64,000 nt of DNA from Palsa-504 sp963739135 (GTDB taxonomy: Bacteria > Actinomycetota > Actinomycetes > Streptosporangiales > Streptosporangiaceae): contig CAVTZG010000010.1 of NCBI GenBank assembly GCA_963739135.1, positions 423,957 to 487,956 of the forward strand. Reading direction: 5' to 3'. The notes under the pieces were generated by a model. It ran no database searches and was not told where the DNA came from. It saw only the letters and a program-made list of their open reading frames with translations. Made by a program: the position numbers and the translations under genes. Positions 61,347-64,000 of this stretch are shown one piece after another (within the stretch, counting starts at the first letter, position 1; each line of letters begins with the position of its first letter).

Positions 61347-61553
61347 CGGGGCTCTCCGGCCAGCTCGCGAGGGCTGGGGACCGCGTCGACCGCGGCCCGC
61401 AGCCTCGCTGGGTCAGGATGCGTGTAAACCTCCGTGGAGGACACCGACGCGTGGCCGAGCAGCTCCTGGGCCTCGTCGACCGACCCGCCCGCGTCCAGGA
61501 CATTAGAGGCGAAAGCGTGCCTTAGTGGGTGACACCGTAAGTTCGTCGGGTTC
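61343..61553 (-). pseudogene. TnpA-type tyrosine integrase, 3' fragment
   Basis: The frame reads NLRCHPLRHAFASNVLDAGGSVDEAQELLGH, then ASVSSTEVYTHPDPARLRAAV, ending GEPR and TGA at 61345-61343. It holds the second catalytic Arg (HPLRH) and the active Tyr (EVYTH). The 5' three quarters are missing. The frame runs into the hypothetical gene at 61554. Its stop overlaps the tnpB start (GTGA), confirming a tnpA-tnpB-tnpC operon. Confidence 0.85.
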
Positions 61554-61880
61554 TTAGGGTTCGAGGTCGGCCAGGTGGACGGTGCAGGCGGTGTCGAGGG
61601 CTTCTTGCGGGGTGCCGACCGGGAGTCCGGTGCGCAGGACGGCGTCTTCGTAGCGGTCGCTGGCGGCGGAGTAGATCGCGAAGCCGAAGGAGTGGGCGGA
61701 GCCGCCGTAGCGCAGCCGGAACAGCGGGATCTGCTGGCCGTTGCGGAGCACGCCGGTGATGTAGGCGAAGCTGCCGTGGTATCTGGCCCGGACTTTGGCC
61801 AGCTGCGGCCAGTTCTTCTCGGCGTGGTCCAGCAGCCGCAAGGTGATCGAGCTGCGGGTCGATTCCGGGATGGCGGGCAT
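61554..61880 (-). CDS. Conserved hypothetical protein (MPAIPESTR family)
   Basis: ATG 61880 (MPAIPESTRSSITLRLLDHAEKNW) gives 108 residues. The protein is soluble and has conserved-looking blocks ARYHGSFAYITGVL, IPLFRLRYGGSAHSFGFAIYSAASDRYEDAVL and TPQEALDTACTVHLADL. Similar small proteins occur in many actinomycetes; function is unknown. It is divergent from the IS630 transposase gene, 92 bp away, and ends where the tnpA fragment begins, so it may have arrived with the IS630. Confidence 0.6.
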   Translation of the reverse strand: MPAIPESTRSSITLRLLDHAEKNWPQLAKVRARYHGSFAYITGVLRNGQQIPLFRLRYGGSAHSFGFAIYSAASDRYEDAVLRTGLPVGTPQEALDTACTVHLADLEP

Positions 61881-61972
61881 GTGCCCCATCATGCCGCGCG
61901 GTGGTGCCCGGGCCGGTTAGGATCCGGTGCCCGGGAGCGGATTACGTCGCTGTGATCTGACTCGGAGCTGCC

Positions 61973-62998
61973 ATGCCGCTGCTTGGCGCGGTGCCGGTCG
62001 TGCTGAGCGCCGGCGAGCGCACTGCCTTGAAGAAACGCGTCCGGGGAGCGAAGACGGCGTACCGGGACCGGCTGCGGGCGCAGATCGTGCTGGCTGCCGC
62101 GCGCGGCCGGGACAATGCGCGGATCGCCGCGGACCTGCGGATCAGCGTGGATACCGTGCGCAAGTGGCGGGGCCGGTTCGCCGGCCGCGGCCTGGCTGGG
62201 CTGGCTGACCTGCCCCGCTGCGGGCGGCCGCGGCGGATCAGCGAGCTGACCCGGGCCGCGGTCGTCGCGCTGGCCTGCCAGCTGCCCGCCACGACCGGGG
62301 TGCCGCTGTCGCGCTGGACCGGGCCGGAACTGCTGGCCGAGATCACCAAGGCCGGGCTGGCCCGCCAGATCTCGGTGTCATCGGTGCTGCGGATCCTAGC
62401 TGAGCACCCGGTCAAGCCCTGGCAGTACCAGTCGTGGATCTCCCCGCGCGACCCGGATTTCGCCGCCAGGGCATCTGTCATCCTCGACCTGTACCAGGGG
62501 TTTTACCAAGGCAGGCGGCTGCGGCCCGGCGACCGCATCGTGTCCGTGGACGCCAAGCCGTCCATCCAGGCCCGCGGGCGCTGCCGCCCCACCGCCCCAG
62601 CCGGGCCCGGCAAGCCCGTGCGGGCCGAGCACGAATACGTCCGCCACGGTGCCCTCGCCCTGCTGGCCGCGCTCGACGTGCACACCGGGAACGTGTTCGC
62701 CGCCACCCCGGCCACCACCGGCATCACCCCGTTCATGGACCTCATCGGCCAGGTCATGAGCTTGCCGGAGTACAAGGACGCGCCCCGGGTGTTCGTCATC
62801 GTGGACAACGGCTCAGACCACCGCGGCCAGGCCGCCGTCAAGCGGCTGCATGACGCCTGGCCGAACGCCATCATGATCCACACCCCGGTCCACGCCTCCT
62901 GGCTGAACCAAGCGGAAATCTTCTTTATCTGGGGCCTTCCTGGGGCTGTCCTTGACGTCCACGACGGTCACTTGAGCCCCTTGGCGGCTGCTTCGTAA
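61973..62998 (+). pseudogene. IS630-family transposase, 3'-truncated
   Basis: CGGAG precedes ATG 61973. The N-terminal HTH (RIAADLRISVDTVRKWRGRF) and RNase H-like domain are intact: Asp in IVSVDAKPS, Asp in VIVDNGSDHRG and Glu in SWLNQAEIFF. Family members normally continue for another ~50-60 residues after WLNQ(V/A)EIFF; here the frame changes at once to the unrelated IWGLPGAVLDVHDGHLSPLAAAS. The 3' end was therefore lost at about 62925, probably when the next element inserted. Confidence 0.78.
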
Positions 62999-63047
62999 AC
63001 ATGGTTATCTCACGCTTCATCCAGCACGTCGGTGAAGTGGAGGAATC

Positions 63048-64000
63048 ATGCGAGTGCAGCGTGTCGTGATGCCCCGGTCCGGGCTGGAGTCGTGGACTGT
63101 CCTGGGCGATGACGACATCCCGGTCGGGCCGGCTGAGGGGTGGCTGGCCTACCTGACCAGCATCGGCCGGTCGCCGAACACGGTGAAGGCGTACGCCCAT
63201 GATCTGAAGGACTTCCTGGTGTTCCTTGCCCGGCGGGACGTGGACTGGCGGGAGGTGCGGCTGGAGGACCTGGGCGAGTACGTGGCCTGGCTGGCGCTGC
63301 CGCCGGCTGGGCGGGACGGCCTGGTGGCGGTGCTGCCGTCGGCGGAATCTCACGTGGGCGCGGTGACGGTGAACCGGAAGCTGGCGGCGCTGGCCGCTTT
63401 CTACTCTCACCAGGCGCGGCACGGCGCTGATGTCGGCGAGCTGCTGACCACCTGGCAGGCCGGCGGCCGCCGGAACGGCGGGTTCAGGCCGTTCCTGCAT
63501 CATGTGAGTGCCGGCAAGCCGCAGGCCCGCCGGACCATTGCCCTGAAGCCGCCGAAGAAGCTGCCGCGGGTGGTGACCGCTGCGGAGATGCAGGCCATCC
63601 TGGATGCCTGCGAGCACCTGCGGGACCGGCTCTTGCTGGCCATTTTGTGGGACGCCGGCGTTCGGATCGGCGAAGCGCTCGGGCTCCGGCACGAGGACAT
63701 CGCCGTGGCCGAGCGGGAGGTCACGATCGTGCCGCGCGTCAACGGCAACGGGGCGCGGTCCAAGGGCCGTGATCCGCGGACCATCCCGGTCCGTTCTCAG
63801 GTCATCCGGCTTTACGGTGATTACCTGGCCACCGAGTACGGCGACCTGGACTCCGACTATGTGTTCGTGAACCTGTTCGCTGGCCCGCGCGGGCAGGCGT
63901 GGACCTATGCCGCGGCCTACGACCTGGTGCTGCGGCTGCGCGAGCGGACCGGCCTGGATTTCGATCCGCACTGGTGCCGGCACGCATTTGCGACGAGATC
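63048..64000 (+). CDS. Tyrosine integrase (TnpA-type), incomplete at window end
   Basis: GGAGGAA precedes ATG 63048; 317 codons are visible. A SAM-like N-terminal domain (GWLAYLTSIGRSPNTVKAYAHDLKDFLVFL) precedes the catalytic domain. That domain has the Arg in WDAGVRIGEALGLRHEDI, a Lys region NGNGARSKGRDPRTIPV and HWCRHAFATR, where the window ends before the Tyr. It is the same family as the 3' fragment at 61343 but on the opposite strand, so it is a second element. Partner tnpB and tnpC genes should follow beyond the window. Confidence 0.88.
   Translation, partial: MRVQRVVMPRSGLESWTVLGDDDIPVGPAEGWLAYLTSIGRSPNTVKAYAHDLKDFLVFLARRDVDWREVRLEDLGEYVAWLALPPAGRDGLVAVLPSAESHVGAVTVNRKLAALAAFYSHQARHGADVGELLTTWQAGGRRNGGFRPFLHHVSAGKPQARRTIALKPPKKLPRVVTAAEMQAILDACEHLRDRLLLAILWDAGVRIGEALGLRHEDIAVAEREVTIVPRVNGNGARSKGRDPRTIPVRSQVIRLYGDYLATEYGDLDSDYVFVNLFAGPRGQAWTYAAAYDLVLRLRERTGLDFDPHWCRHAFATR

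Noticed and set aside
59796..61427. 543-residue plus-strand ORF opposite tnpB
   Set aside because: It is antisense to the integrase with recognisable catalytic residues.
62925..63983. 352-residue minus-strand ORF at the right edge
   Set aside because: It is antisense to the tnpA-type integrase, which has a ribosome site and RHxxR residues.

Overview
The window is high-GC DNA with GTG starts, many apparently leaderless genes (a -10 hexamer 6-8 nt before the start codon), a PIN-PhoH protein, two-permease metal uptake and a short Z-prenyl transferase. This points to a filamentous actinomycete; an order such as Streptosporangiales is a guess. All calls come from reading the sequence and recalling families; no search was run.

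Layout. (1) 0.1-3.8 kb: a Zur/Fur-type box and a metal ABC uptake operon (binding lipoprotein, ATPase, two permeases). (2) 3.9-13 kb: housekeeping genes: DUF255 thioredoxin-fold protein, NlpC/P60 peptidase, a conserved regulator-like protein, cis-prenyl transferase, PhoH, a GT2 glycosyltransferase and a class III aminotransferase. (3) 13-27 kb: an envelope-glycan region: GT39-like and GT87-like membrane glycosyltransferases, an IspD/TarI-type cytidylyltransferase beside a DUF5941-like protein, a 952-residue repeat-bearing membrane protein, polyprenyl-phosphate-type GT2, GT4 and a flippase-like protein. It also holds an SDR gene behind a MerR-type promoter, a NUDIX relic and a patch of 31-bp-period repeats. 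(4) 27-33 kb: EamA exporter, MBL hydrolase, RNase HI and an 1180-residue secreted repeat protein.

(5) 33.1-42.3 kb: an initiator tRNA gene whose last 42 nt recur exactly at 41984-42025. Both copies are followed by the same terminator and about 200 bp of related sequence. The 8.8 kb between looks like an integrated or accreted island: an IS110 element, then a histidine kinase/response regulator pair flanked by small membrane-protein genes, and a universal stress protein. (6) 42.3-52 kb: a second IS110 element, an amidase, a poor-coding AT-richer stretch with a zinc-ribbon gene, a START-like fusion protein, a serine hydrolase and small membrane proteins.

(7) 52-64 kb: mobile DNA. Two copies of a 2-kb IS110-family element each carry a 137-nt noncoding block about 100 nt after the transposase stop that is nearly identical between copies (bridge-RNA candidate). 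They surround a YbaK deacylase and a histidine phosphatase. Beyond lie a truncated group II intron maturase, a Tn554-like tnpA-tnpB-tnpC set whose tnpB is split by a 213-bp inverted-repeat element, a truncated IS630 transposase, and the start of a second tnpA-type integrase running off the window.
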